DNA of 64,000 nt from Cristatella mucedo (GCA_009760855.2 WPIO01000004.1:12596501-12660500); one strand, 5' to 3'; numbered from the stretch's first letter, positions 11,899 to 25,462 are shown. Made by a program: numbers and translations. The notes: generated from the letters alone by a model not told the origin.

Positions 11899-12318
11899 AT
11901 GCCCGTCCGCGTCCAGCATGAGGACTTCGGGGACATACACGAATGGAACGACTACCTGGATGATATCATGGGCAGCTGCCACATCGACTCGGCCTGCATC
12001 TACGGTCCCGGATGCAAGCAGCTGGCCCGGAGCGGCTCGGGCGCCTACCTAACCGAGAGCGAGTACGGACTGCTGCGAAATACTCTCGCCGAATTCGAGT
12101 ATGCGAAGCAGATATCGGTCGGTGGCAAACAGTACCGCGTGCTTCTCAACGACGGCCGACGCGGGCTACTGGCGACGGACGTCGATGGCCGCGGCCTCAC
12201 CGTGTGCAAGACGCGGCTGCTCGTCATCGTCGGACTGCACCGACCGCATGCGGGCGACGAAGAGTGCAGTAAGGCCGTGATGGCTCTAGGCGACGTTATG
12301 TTTACGAAGGGGTTCTGA
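11899..12318 (+). CDS. Profilin-family protein
   Basis: The 139-residue frame runs from ATG 11899 to TGA 12316. The order of features fits profilin: an N-terminal helix EWNDYLDDI (W16, Y19, matching the W/Y pair that lines the poly-proline site), SACIYG, a short hairpin, LTESEYGLLRNTL (the LTxxE helix), the strand ISVGGKQYRVLLNDGRRG, the strand TRLLVIVG, and the C-terminal helix MALGDVMFTKGF. Profilins bind actin monomers and proline-rich ligands in the cytoplasm. Oddities are an extension of about 13 residues before the helix, no Trp where profilins have the second poly-proline Trp (Leu at that site), and Phe instead of Tyr at the end. A plausible acceptor cccccag lies directly before the start (11890-11896), so a 5' UTR exon may exist upstream. 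Length is normal. Confidence 0.8.
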   Translation: MPVRVQHEDFGDIHEWNDYLDDIMGSCHIDSACIYGPGCKQLARSGSGAYLTESEYGLLRNTLAEFEYAKQISVGGKQYRVLLNDGRRGLLATDVDGRGLTVCKTRLLVIVGLHRPHAGDEECSKAVMALGDVMFTKGF

Positions 12319-12533
12319 CGGCGGTGGCGGCGCCGCTCGTCAGAGCGCTGCTGCTGCTGCCGTCGCCCCGCTGCTGCTACTGTTACTCTGCTGCTGCTGC
12401 TGCCGCCGATTGCTGATCCGGCAGAGATGGCCATTCTACGAGGGAAAGGAGGCGGCGAGGCGTGTTTTGAGACATGTACTACCAGCATTCGAGAGCTCGC
12501 AGACAGCTCGCTCTCAGGCTCAATCGCCCGAGC

Positions 12534-12539
12534 AATAAA
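12534..12539 (+). terminator. Poly(A) signal AATAAA for the profilin-family gene
   Basis: A canonical AATAAA lies 215 bp after the stop codon, followed within 15-35 bp by a GT-rich stretch (gtttgtcatcgtcgttgtgtc split around 12545-12565), the expected downstream element. Confidence 0.6.
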
Positions 12540-12957
12540 AGATCGTTTGTCATCGTCGTTGTGTCAAGGCAAACAACAGGGCGAAGTGCGACTACATAAT
12601 GAAGGTTCGAAGCCAGTTCGGTTCAAGGAACTGAAATTCAACTAGCGATACTAATGCCAGGCCGCCGCTTCTGTGCTGCTGTTCGGCCAATATCCAGATG
12701 CCTGTTTCACTGCAGCATCTTGATACCTCGAGCTGAAGTTTTAATATATACATTTTGCGTCATACTATCAATATAGGATAGCAAGAAGTGCTCCTCGTTG
12801 CACAAATGACAGTTTTCGGCCGTCAGTACGCTTAGCGAGCGAGGAAATTACGCCCAGCACTCGTGCATAATATCCAGTGAATGAGGCCAACTTAACGCTC
12901 TTTGGAGCATCCGAGCGAGTAGCCTGTCACAATCCGATTCTGGCGACATGTAAGGCT

Positions 12958-13082
<125 letters not shown>

Positions 13083-13389
13083 CTTAGCTCACCAAAACCC
13101 GTTGCTTCTACAATCGGTAATTTTGGGAGTGTCAGCATTGATCGCTGATAACAGCGGAGTATACAGACTTGTACAATGAGCTTTTCAGGCGTTATAAGAT
13201 TAAGCTGCTAAACGTGGTTAAGAAATTTAATGGACTGGCTCGCCCTGACGCATCTGGTCTGACTGCTCTGTTGGAGCGAGCATTGGACCAGCCAAATTAA
13301 GCGATAATGTCGTTAATGGCGCGTCTGCATGCCTTTTAAGAGTTATCCATGAGACATTTAAGTCCAACTTGTATACCAGCACCTTTGAA

Positions 13390-13735
13390 ACAACAATAAT
13401 AATGCATTTTACACCCTAAGAGGACCAAGTCTCTAAGTAAGTGCTTCACACGGGTTTGAACGAAAGCATTTGACCACATTAGTGACACTAACATGCACAA
13501 TCACAGCACGCGAAGGATTAGCCACGAAGAAAAATGTACATGAACGAAGCAACTGCTTTTTCGAAACAGGTGAGTTCATTAACTGCTTAAGTGTTCGCAA
13601 GGCAGAAGGGTTTAAAGACTCACTTTAAAGGGTGTCAAGTCAGGAGACGTCTTGACGTCAGTAGATTTTGCGCCCTCTGGGTTGAGGTGCGCAAGAACTG
13701 TAAGAGCCTGGTCTCCGAAGAATTTAGGTTTATAA
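13390..13735 (-). mobile_element. Family A LINE, old diverged copy
   Basis: Minus-strand remnant. A short aataataat tail lies at 13393, and the sequence gtcaagtcaggaga..tctccgaagaatttaggttt parallels the SPDLTTFK to NLKSFGDRAF codons of better copies. The stem-loop is mostly eroded. Confidence 0.6.
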
Positions 13736-13749
13736 GAGACACAGTTAGA

Positions 13750-14175
13750 CGACCAGTGTAATATAATGTAATGTATCTCCGTCCGTAACTCTACATAGCC
13801 GCAAAGACTAGGTGAATGTTACGTACGAGAGTTTTCTATAGCGGACTCAAAGCCAGAGCAGGTTTCGATACGCACATGGTAGACAACAGATTTCTCTAAT
13901 GTAGCAAAGAGAAAGTGTGAAGCATAGCTGAGTCAGGAAGAAAGTCGCAAAAGTGAGTATCACGGAGGCCGCCGCGTAGGGCTTCGAGAAAGAATGTACT
14001 GCAGTCGACAGCATGAGAGTAGACGTTGTTGCATAAGAATTGTGAACGCGAGTTCCGCAGTCTAGGACCTGCAGAGTGAGTGCTTCCATCGCCAACGGTC
14101 TTTAAGCTTGAGATTGAGAAAGCTAATTAATTTCATCACGGAGGACCTGAGGAGGCTGAAACTGCTGCCGCAATT
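13750..14175 (-). mobile_element. Family B LINE, 3' part
   Basis: Minus strand: (TAATG)-type tail at 13755-13770, the 3' UTR motif atctccgtccgtaactctac..., then RT C-terminal DNA up to gaggctgaaactgctgc near 14170. It is cut off by the adjacent (CT)n run. Confidence 0.75.
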
Positions 14176-14189
14176 CGGCTAGATACCTA

Positions 14190-14997
<808 letters not shown>

Positions 14998-15250
14998 AAT
15001 AATAATAAATTTGCTATAGAGCCCTCAGAGAACTCAATTTCTATCTGGGCACTTTACATTTGTAGAGGAAAATGATATTCTGACCTCTCTAATCGAAAAC
15101 TTATTTAGATCCTCAAGTAAATTTTTCCAAATATTGGCAGCAATTCTCAAATGGTGGAAATAATAACTCCTCGATTGCAATCCTAGAATATCACTGCATT
15201 TCTTCTTTTGAGCGACTATGGCACGAGTCACTAGTGTGACTGGTGACACG
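14998..15250 (-). mobile_element. Family A LINE, diverged 3' end
   Basis: aataataataaatttgctatagagccctcagagaactc at 14998 is the reversed tail and stem-loop. The rest of the 3' UTR decays into unrecognisable DNA by about 15075, so the right boundary is uncertain. Confidence 0.5.
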
Positions 15251-16035
15251 ATGCTTGTTGTACTCCCCTATCCTCGGTCTCGCGCGCAAGTCTCGCCAAC
15301 TTAATACCAGAGGTCATTTAATGCACATATCGTGCTGACATGCTTACATACAGATTAGAGAATCGCCGATTTGCCGAAAATGCAATCCCTGCAATTACAG
15401 TAGAAGGACCACCTATTTTAGGCGACGGCAAGGTGAGAGTGTAGAAAGGCTTACAGGTAATATGAAACAAATTACTTTGATTTTAGAAATACTGAGTTAT
15501 AATAGTTGAATAAGCAGCTGGCCAGCTGAATCCATGCCTGCAGCACGTCCGATAATAAGGATGCTGGTGGAAGAAATACTAGCAGGCATCGCTAGGTAAA
15601 AAAAACTTGGTGATAAATAAATATCAGCTGACGTCATCAGGTCCTGAAATTGGCTTTGAGCTAGTGATAGCTCCGACTGACGCACGAGGAAGGCAGAAAC
15701 TATAAAATAAGCCAACACATTACCGCAGCACCGCACAGGGGCAATGCCGACGCATCGAGCTACGTGACACTTAGCAGACTAGTGCATCATGCTCTGAATT
15801 AACTGCAAACTACTAATGTAATGTTTTTTGGTCCGCCGGCGAACCAGGCACTCAATGATCTGCTAAGCCATAATAATGCTTAGCCGAATGCTGATGCCAA
15901 ATACGCTACCTCTGCATCTCTACTGTCTATTGGTTTCTTTACCGTAAGGAAAGTGCTGCAATACTCTGGTGGTAATATATTAGCATCCATTGAAAGTTAG
16001 GCAAGCCCAGAGCATGCGCTGTGCATTGCTCCTTC
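15251..16035. other. No recognised feature
   Basis: No motif, repeat or splice pattern that I can support. Confidence 0.4.
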
Positions 16036-16160
16036 TTATGTATCTCCGTCTGTAACTCCACAAAGTCATATAGACCATGTGGTTGTTACGCAGGAGAGTT
16101 TTGTATAGCGCACTCACAGCCTAAGCGGCTTTCGGTACGCATTCGGTAGCCAACAGACTC
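16036..16160 (-). mobile_element. Family B LINE, 3' UTR
   Basis: tatctccgtctgtaactccacaaagtc to attcggtagcc is the reversed family B 3' UTR. The pentamer tail is reduced to ttatg. Confidence 0.75.
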
Positions 16161-16429
16161 TTGCATTAGCGCGTCAGAGGCAGCACGTCTACAGACTGAG
16201 ACGCTAATGTCGTGTCCCGTAGAAATTTGACAAGGTTCGTGCATTGGACAGTAAGTAGTGATCCTTGGCAACCATGATAATAATAATATAATAATATATG
16301 TAATAATAATAATAACATAACATTGGGGCTGTCGCGTGGCGCAATACAAGAACTGAGTCTCTTTCCAGACACTTAGTATACGTATATTCTGAAATAGCAA
16401 TGCAATTGGCGAGCGATTACTTACACAGC

Positions 16430-17000
16430 GTCAGCAAGCATAAGTGCGCAAAGAGCAATGCATACGGACCCAGCGAACGCTGTGAAGAACGCATGAGTTT
16501 GCATGACCCTATTAAATGTTGCCTAGTCAAGGGATGGCGTTACGTCATTCGGCTATGAGTTTAAAGCTTGTGGAGCACGCTATCTGAAGGAGCGGTGGCC
16601 TGAGGATTTAAGGTTGGTTAGAGGCTGAGCAGCTGAGCAGCAGCCTGAGCGATGAGAGAGCTGACGGGGCGTGGTATGACTAGCAATTATTGCAGGTGTG
16701 TAGGCCTGAGCATGGAAGGGAAGGGAGCATAAAAGCGAGCGACAGAGCATTTAAGTCGCTACGCTTCCTGATGCTGGTCGGCGAGTAACGGTGTCATGTG
16801 GCAGTTGCGAGGCTCACGACAGACAGGCCTACCTGCAGGTTGTGGCACAACCTGTAAGTGTTTTGTTGCACAGGTAGAAGAACGGAGAGGAGTTAATTAC
16901 AGAAGTCTCGTAGAGATACTGTAAATGCACGGATCAACTTGCTGAGATGTGCTACTCTAGATAAACCAGAATATTTGCAATGGCATGCATTGGAAATTAG
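16430..17000 (-). mobile_element. Family A LINE, diverged RT C-terminal copy
   Basis: Minus strand. Recognisable blocks include acagcgtcagcaagcataagtgc, the aggatttaaggttggttagagg segment, and the LVCREPRNCHMTPLLAD-equivalent region near 16790-16840. Many indels and no open frame. Confidence 0.65.
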
Positions 17001-17216
17001 GCAGACTTGACTGTCTATCTGATTTGGTCATCTCGAGAAATTGCACTAAATTAGAGACACCAGATTGTATGCAGAGGCAACAGGAGATGTTAAAACGGCA
17101 TCGCGCTATGTCATGCAGGTTATGGCTGCCGAAATATTATTCGTGGTTCCTGAATTTTAACCATTAAGAACCGGTTATGTGATAATAAAGTAAAATCCGT
17201 CCGGTGATCCATGAGC

Positions 17217-17367
17217 CTCATTTATATAGTGGCAGAAGAGCCTTGGTGACTATCGCCCCACCTCCAGCAGGCAATAAAGAATTGCTCGCTGCATGACTCG
17301 AAACCACGACCTGGATCGTGAGGAGCGAGCACCTTACCCCTGGGCTAAGACCTAGGGGCATTTGTGG
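17217..17367 (-). mobile_element. tRNA-derived SINE
   Basis: On the minus strand a tRNA-like head carries a box A-like gtcttagcccaggggtaagg and a box B-like ggtttcgagtc. It is followed by a body ending in aaggctcttctgccactat, shared with the copies at 25567 and 50531. Confidence 0.65.
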
Positions 17368-17394
17368 ATTACAGTGGTCTGGAATCGGTTATGC

Positions 17395-17465
17395 GATAAT
17401 GTAACGTAATGCGATGTAATGTATTGTAATGTAATGTAATTTAATGTAATGCAATGTCATAATCT
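17395..17465 (+). repeat. (TAATG)n pentamer array
   Basis: About 13 pentamers of the family B tail type without an attached family B 3' UTR on either side. Confidence 0.75.
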
Positions 17466-18055
17466 GTGGTTGGGCGGTATGGAAGCCGAAGTCGTGCAAT
17501 TGTGAGCCATTTTCTATCTAAGCTTTGAGCAGGATTTTAATAGAAAATTAGCTCTGGGATTTGAGCCTGGCGGCTGTTTCGCCGCTGTATTTTTACTGCT
17601 CGACAGTTCGGTGGTGCTCTGAGCGCTGGAAGAGAATTGTATACGCCACGGCTGATGCCAAACGCCTGCAGCCGTAAGTTGTTGTCGAATAGACTTCTCT
17701 ACACGATAGATACGGTCTTGTAATCTTAATTGACGGGCGTTCTTCGTGACTGCCGTATTACCACAGTAGCATGCATACCTGTGTGCATAGGTGATGCACG
17801 CTCAAGTTGCTAGCCACAATTCCAATGTTCAGGACTCCACAGCTTTCGTTCTGCAGCTGTATGGATTGTTACGAATGCCACGTGTACAAGCTAGTTCTCT
17901 CCGGACGTGGAAGACGCTACAACCGTTCTGTTACCATAACCTGGCTGAACCGGTTTCGTTTTGAGGGCAGGCTTTTCAGTTTCTGACTAACGCTGGGTTT
18001 TCCTGTAACTATAATGCTGATTTTCCTTTATTCGATTTTGTGAAAGTTTGAAGCC
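17466..18055. other. No recognised feature
   Basis: No gene, repeat or motif supported. Confidence 0.4.
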
Positions 18056-18059
18056 ATCT

Positions 18060-18430
18060 AAGTGCAAGCATCAGCAACGCTACAGGGAAGTTGAGTGAGT
18101 TCACAGTGTAGAGGGTACAGCGAAATCGCATCACAGGTAGAGCTTGTGTCTTCTCACGAAAATGAGAAGACTAGATCGTGCTTGACGGCTACATCGGGAC
18201 GAGAGAAGGCTCACATTACAAAACGAGTGCAACGAGCACAGATTCTTGGGGTACTCCATATTTGAAAGATTGCTCGTTACCCAACTACGCTTAGAGATCC
18301 CTCGCTGGGATATTAGCTAAACCATTGCAATGCTGTGCAAGTGATGGCCACGCGAAATGATAGGTACTCAACAAAGACGTAGCGATCCAAATAATCAAAT
18401 GTGTGCTCCGAAGAGTTCCAGGAGAACCAG
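18060..18430 (-). mobile_element. LINE reverse transcriptase fragment
   Basis: The minus strand encodes CTALQWFS and, 35 codons on, YGVPQESV (near 18235-18260). These correspond to the ALxWFxSYL and GVPQGSVL blocks of CR1/L2-clade RTs. Frames are broken and the family is not certain. Confidence 0.6.
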
Positions 18431-18767
18431 ATTGACTCAACCTAAGTCGTTATTGCTGTGAAGGCTGTTATACACTCGTTGCTATGCCAACTCGTCTACA
18501 AACTCTTGGTATAATATTTTTTTATTTTAGTGTGAACGAATGGCCAAAGCTAACGTCGACAGCTACATTAAATATATGTTCCCTTTTAGTAACCATGTGA
18601 GGGTAGCCTCTATTTTTAAAAAGGTCGGAGCGAAACGCAGGCCTCTGCTCGCTGTTGGGCACCAGATTGCGGGCTAATAGCACTCCAAAGCACTATTTCT
18701 ACTACTATCAGATACGGTGGTGAGAACTCTGGTACCCGCTATCTGGGTTGTTTTTTGTGCGAAAGAC

Positions 18768-19660
18768 ATAATAATAATAATAATAATAATGTACTTGATA
18801 AAGCGCCCTCAGAGAACGCAATCTCTCTCTAGGCGCTTTACATTTGCTGCAAAGGGAAATGCAATTAAACGGTAAGTAAAATCATGCTTGAAAAACAAAC
18901 AAAATGAATAACATGGTTAGGGGTGACATGCACAAGGTCAGCATGCAAATGTGCTTAGTGGCAGCATGCACAGTGTCAGCACGCATAAGCACGTGAAGGA
19001 CGAATCACAGGGACCCACTAAACGCTGTCCTAAATAGGTGTGTTTTTAAGTTCCTTTTAAATGTGGTCAGGTCAGGGGATGTTCTGACGCAGGTCGGGTG
19101 GGAATTCCAGGCTTTGGGAGCATACGAACTAAATGCACGTTCTCCAAAGGATTTGAGGTTTGTACGAGGTATTTCTAGACTGTTGGATTCCGAAAAGCGG
19201 GTGGTACGATGCTTGGCCTGATGGGGGAGTATGTCGGAGAGATATGCCGGAGCCATAGAATGGAGGGACCTAAAAGTGAGCGACAAAACCTTGAAGTCAA
19301 TCCGTTGCTTGACTGGTAGCCAGTGCAGGTCGGCGAGAAGTGGAGTAATGTGGCAACTGCGACGCTCACGACAGACAAGCCTAGCTGCGGAGTTTTGCAC
19401 CAGCTGCAATCGCCTGATCCCACATGCTGGTAGGCCAGTGAGCCGTGAGTTGCAGAAGTCGAGACGAGATGTCACGAATGCATGGACTAACTAAGACGTG
19501 GTATCCTTATCTAAGCAAGCCCGAATTTTAGCAATATTATGAAGCTGAAAATAGGCAGCTTTGACCGTGGAGCTGATATGGTCGTCTAACGAGAGGTCGC
19601 TTTGGAATATGACACCTAGATTTTGAGCTGATTCACATTGCTTAGACCCACTATATTCTA
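18768..19660 (-). mobile_element. Family A LINE, best-preserved RT C-terminus
   Basis: An uninterrupted 156-codon minus frame (19005-19475) covers the whole RT C-terminal domain: [45 protein letters not shown], the [20 protein letters not shown] block, and the final [20 protein letters not shown]. After it come the 3' UTR, a stem-loop and (ATT)7 at 18768-18790. Upstream, the frame continues in broken form to about 19640. It is the youngest-looking copy and a useful reference for the family. Confidence 0.9.
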
Positions 19661-21685
19661 TCTAGATATAAAATGAACCAATACTTACACTGTCAGTTTT
19701 TTCTTACGAGCCTCTCATATTGAGCATTAAACGCGCCCGCGGTCGGTTTGTTTTCTTTGCGTAGGGTACTATTCAAGTCAGTGTTGTCGCGCCTTATGTG
19801 CCACTTTTCAAAGTGTGAGAAATTCGACCCTGTCAAGTGCACATATGCCTGTAAAGATTTCGGCATTTAAGCAGGCTCGACGATTCAAGGCTTATTCACA
19901 CCAGTCATGTCCTCGCCTTCAACGACCGAGATCAAGCCTTTGGCCACCGCAGTCGTCGACTCGACATGCGACACGCCTGGATAGAGATTAAGTTTCTTAA
20001 AGGGCTGTACATATTATGTTGTGTACTTTTATTTTATAATTAGTTCTTTTTTCCTCAACAATCGGGTCGATGTCAGGTTGAAATTGAAGCGACAGGGGCA
20101 CGCAGGCCAAGGTGTCTGCCATTCTCGTTGACGTCACGACGTTTGTCGGCGAGTACAAGGAGCTCCGTTCCACACTGACTGCAGCCATAATTAAATTGCC
20201 CGAATCCTCCAGAATGTAGACCTGGACACTCTTACTGAGGTAGGACCTAAGCCATTACTGCGAAGCGTCCAAAATTCCCAGCTGAGATGATATGCGCCCT
20301 AGTGCAAAACCGCCAAGCGAACCCGACCAACCTATAAAGTACGGCTCGGTTCGCCGGACTCACCTTCATGTAACTTTTAAGCTTATGAGCACCTGAAACT
20401 ACTATGTCTTCCGCTTGAGGCAGGAGGAATGAGATATACCAACAAACGTGAGCTACCGGGGCCGCAGCACTCAGCTACAAAAACCATAAGTTGCACCCAA
20501 ATTTTGGATGTATTTGTAACGGGAGGTGTGTGCAACTAGTTCTGTGCAGAAATACAGAGACTATCCTCTCAGTGGACTAGAGTTATACATTCCTAGGCAT
20601 GAGGCTGTATAACTTCGACTCTCCTACTGAGCACTCGAGTCGAAGCTGATCTAAATAAAATGCCAATCCCTTTTAAAAGTGCCATTTGCTGTCTTTGCGC
20701 TGCCATCCTCTTGCTGTATGCTTCATTGAGTAGCCTTCGGTGCACGAATAATGATATACAGGCAATTATTGCCGACATTTCCGGAGAGGGTTATTTCAAA
20801 TTGTAGTATGCATGGCCCAGTTTCACTGGTGACCTGACGTTACCACAGGACGCTGGCGTTGCTGTGGAAGGGCAGCACATTATGCACACGCCTGTGACAG
20901 ATCTGCACATTGCTCGAACGTCGTGTCTCCACTTTAGTTAGCACTGGCAGACTGTCACCGATAATCGCTTAAATAGGCAGGCCGGTTTGATGTGATTGTA
21001 CCGTCTGGTTTTTGGAGGATCTGAGTTTAACTACCTGCGATGAACTGGTAGGTATGCTCTTATTTTTTTTTATGTGTATGAAGTGCTTTGTAAAGTCGCT
21101 GATGGCTCCATCAAAAACTTTGTCTGGCAATTTCGTGGGAATTGGTTAAAGATGTAGGCGACCGCTTTGCTAGGTCACCTCAAAAACCTAGGTGCCGGAC
21201 AATGGTGTTCATCTGCTGAACTCAGTAATGTGAGCCCCGGTCGCCGTAGAGGTGGATAAGAGGCTACTGTGAGCCACGCCATAAGTTGATATGATTAGCA
21301 ACTAATGCAAAGCAACTGTTTGCTGCAATAGAGCAAACAATTCAAGATGTTGGAGTACACGACGTAAAACTAGAGCTTTTCTGTTTTAAGAAATGGAAAA
21401 ACACTGCAAGCACAGCCACGCTAATGCCAAAAAATATAAATAATAATGGTGCGTGTGCATAGGAACGAGTTTATTCAGACTGTTGACATTCTTATATCCA
21501 AACCTCCACGTCAATCACGTTAGTTTTACTTGGGATTTAGAAAAAACCGTTTTCAGAGTAAGCACTGATGTGTGTATGACAATCACATCAGAAAGTTCAC
21601 ATAGGTTGAGCCTTGCAGCTAGTTCTGGTCGTTTCTGTGGCTTTTTCTAACACTGATCTCTAATCATTTCGGGCGTCTATCATCT
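19661..21685. other. No recognised feature over 2 kb
   Basis: AT-rich DNA. Frames at 19997-20188, 20593-20778 and 21453-21650 are short, with no domain or splice support. Confidence 0.4.
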
Positions 21686-21689
21686 CACC

Positions 21690-22242
21690 TGGAAATTAAT
21701 AGCGCTTCGCAGCAATGGTTTAGGTCCTACCTCAGATGGAGATTCCAGAGAGTATATGTCAACCTATCTTAGACGACCACGTCAGCTCCACATTCATGTC
21801 TGCCTACTTCTAGCTACCTAACGCAGCTAAGATTCGGGCTTCTTTAGACAGGGATGCCACATCTAAGTTGGTCCATGCATTTGTGACATCCCGTCTTGAC
21901 TTCAATAACTCACTGCATGCTGGTCTTCCGGCCTGTGCGGACAGGCACTTATGGCATTTAAAAGAAACTACAAAAGGCACCAATTCATCACAGCCTTTAG
22001 TTGGTCCCTGTGATGATTCTATCTTCATGTATTTATGGGTGCTGACACTGTGCATGCTACCACTAACCACACTTGTATGCTGACTCTGTGCATGTCCCAC
22101 CTAACCATGCTATTCTTGTTCTTTATTGAGCATGATACCACACACCATTTGATTGTGTTTCGTTTGCAACAAATTTAAAGTGCCTAGAAAGAGATTGAGC
22201 TCTCAGAGGGCGCATTATCAAATTTATCATTATTATTATAGT
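21690..22242 (+). mobile_element. Family A LINE with internal deletion
   Basis: The plus strand starts in the RT (WFRSYLR..-like, then the [18 protein letters not shown] block at 21846-21900). It runs to the GLPACA codons at about 21947, then jumps directly to the ...FKRNYKRHQFITAF codons near 21955, losing roughly 330 bp. The 3' UTR, stem-loop and ATT tail end at 22242. Confidence 0.75.
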
Positions 22243-22279
22243 GATAACTACTAAAGAGCAACAGTAATGACGTCAGGAA

Positions 22280-22735
22280 CCATGCAGTACCCTATAGATT
22301 CTTTTGATGTCAACTTTATCTTTTCGCAATGTATTTCCTCGCTTTGGCAGATTTAATTGTCAAATGCAATTTTTGCTTTCTTTTTTATCCAGATGACTCA
22401 CAGCTAGCTTTAAGTGTACTTTGAACCCTCCTGCCTTTGAGCGTTTCCAACTTTCTCAGCTCCCTTGCGGCATGCATAACAGAAATCGGCACTTGGATGG
22501 CAGCAAACTTTCTCAAACTTAATCGAGACAAAGCCAATTAAATAATTCTGAGGGAAAGCCAGAAAGTTAGAGGACTTCACTCTCACAGTGGCCACGACCA
22601 ATAGATCTCCTATAGCCTCTGCATTCAACCTGGGTGTCCAGTTCCAAAATGAACCTTCATTCCCAATGAAAAAATCAAGTTCACTTCCCAGTATTCCTAC
22701 TTTCAGCTGCGCGAACGTAACTTTGTAAAACTATA
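22280..22735 (+). mobile_element. LINE reverse transcriptase fragment
   Basis: Plus strand: PDDSQLA (22391-22411) stands where the YADDTQL box belongs, so Tyr-Ala is lost. It is followed by a LNRDKAN-like block and a domain leading to the FxxxFSC-type region. Frames are interrupted. It abuts the opposite-strand family B 3' end. Confidence 0.55.
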
Positions 22736-22754
22736 ATCTAATCTAGTTCGGTTT

Positions 22755-22862
22755 TTAGTTTCACAGTTTCGCAAAGACTATTTGGGTGATGCAAAAGAGA
22801 CTTTCTCTATAGCACACTCAAAGCCAAAGCGGCTTTTATGCACGAGGTGCCCATCTCTGCGT
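22755..22862 (-). mobile_element. Family B LINE, 3' UTR remnant
   Basis: Reversed motif cgcaaagactatttgggtgatgc...aaagcggcttttatgc. The distal end and tail are missing. Confidence 0.55.
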
Positions 22863-22890
22863 CCGATTCTCTTTCCTGCGTCTCTGCGCC

Positions 22891-23804
<914 letters not shown>

Positions 23805-23880
23805 TGGCTCAACTAACATTCGAACCCACGACCTCGGTCGCACAGTGCGAGCAGCTCACATTAGACACTAACCTAGGTAC
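23805..23880 (-). mobile_element. tRNA-derived SINE, head only
   Basis: Minus strand: gagctgctcgcactgtgcgaccgaggtcgtgg, then gggttcgaatg (box B). The acceptor-side body is absent or unrecognisable. Confidence 0.5.
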
Positions 23881-24049
23881 GACTACCTTGCATAAGCTTG
23901 AGAAAACGTGCAAAAGATGTGGACTGGCTTACCATCGTGTGAAATACATGCGAGGACTACAATAGGTTGTTCTAGCCATCCTAGCTAAGGCTAAGTTAGC
24001 TTCCGAATAATGTAATAGAATTACAAAGTCACGAGCTAAAAATGCAGAT

Positions 24050-24675
24050 GTGTGTCGACCATCCACTATCTCCTTAACTGCTACCAGGTCAGCACCTTAC
24101 CTAGTGATCCTTGCGGGGACGCCGCAGATTGTTTCTCTAGCTTTATTTTCCAGCAAGATATATTAGACTCTAGGGTCTGTCCTCCAAGGTAAAATTCCCA
24201 CCGGACTCTTTATCCTCAGCCCCTTGAGTTATCTCAACGTCCACCTTCAAGCTTTCCACTAATGACCTTATCTCGAAATTCCTCTCCCAGCCTAAAAGAA
24301 CCACTAGCCCTCTAGCCCCTTATACTGACAGCTCTCTTTCTAAGGTGCCGCATACAATTGCTGTTGCACTGCATGGCTAATATAATAAACGCGTCCTTAG
24401 CTTCAGGCATTATTGCTGCCTTCAAAATTGCCAATAACCGAACTCGACGCCTGTGGCGACAACACCTTTAGTTTGAATACTCCCAAGGCTAGAGCTCGGT
24501 CCCGACTGACGTTACGACATTTCCCTGAGTTGACGACATTTGAAAAAGCTAAAACTCACCTGCTTCTCACAGTCTTTGCTGATTCCATGGGAGTTGTCCT
24601 TTTTTTGCCAATGCGCACTGGCACTATGCTATCGCTATTTAATTTTGATGTTTCCTTGCCAACCACACGCCCTGT
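24050..24675 (+). mobile_element. Family A-like LINE, diverged
   Basis: Plus strand with GSVLQGK (GVPQG-like, near 24175) and the C-terminal block from LDACGDNTFSLNTPKARA through LTTFEKAKTHLLLTVFADS (frame 24413-24682). The middle is deleted. Instead of the family A tail it ends at the TGTAA satellite. Confidence 0.6.
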
Positions 24676-25364
24676 GATGTAATGTAATATGTAATTTAAT
24701 GTGTAATGTAATTTTAATGTGTAATTAATTTAATGTGTAATTAATGTGTGATAAATTTTAGTTAATTGTAATGTAAATTGTGTAATTTAATGTGTAATGT
24801 AATGTGTAATGTAATGTGTAATGCAATGTAATGTGCAATGTAATGTGCAATGCAATGTAATGTGCAATGTAATGTGCAATGTAATGTGCAATGTAATGTG
24901 CAATGTAATGTGCAATGTAATGTGCAATGTAATGTGCAATGTAATGTGCAATGTAATGTGTAATGTAATGTGTAATGTATTGTGTAATGTAATGTTTAAT
25001 GTAATGTGTAATGTAATGTGTAATGTAATGTTCAATGTAATGTGTAATGTAATGTTCAATGTAATGTGTAATGTAATGTTCAATGTAATGAGTAATGTAA
25101 TGAGCAATGTAATGTGTAGTTAATGTGTAATTAATGTGTAATCATATCGTGTGTAATGTAATATGATGTGTCGTGTAATGTGTCATGCATTTAATGTGTC
25201 ATTTAAATTAATTTGTAATTAATGTCTAATTTATAATATGTAATTTTATCATTTTTAATGTAATGTGTAATGTCATGTGTTATGCAATGCGATGTGTCAT
25301 GAAATGTGTCATGTAATGTGTCATGCAATGCGTCGTGTAACGCGTCGTGTAACGCGTAGTGTAA
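24676..25364. repeat. (AATGTAATGTGC)n satellite of LINE-tail origin
   Basis: About 690 bp of TAATG pentamers. In the centre (24830-25120) they form a regular 12-bp unit, aatgtaatgtgc, with t/c variants. The right end passes without a break into the reversed family B 3' UTR at 25365, so it is most simply read as a hugely expanded family B tail. Long open frames across it are repeat artefacts. Confidence 0.9.
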
Positions 25365-25462
25365 TGCAATGTATCTCCCTGTGTAACTCCACAAAGCCGT
25401 AGAGACTATATGAGTATAACGCAGAAGAGTTGTGTATAACGAAATCAAAGCCAAAGCGGCTG
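25365..25462 (-). mobile_element. Family B LINE, 3' UTR carrying the satellite as its tail
   Basis: Reversed atctccctgtgtaactccacaaagccgtagagac...aaagccaaagcggc directly follows the TAATG array. Only about 100 bp of the element body remain. Confidence 0.8.

Noticed and set aside
24787-25123. Met-Cys-Asn-Val and Ile-Thr-Leu-His repeat proteins
   Set aside because: Pure products of the 12-bp LINE-tail satellite.
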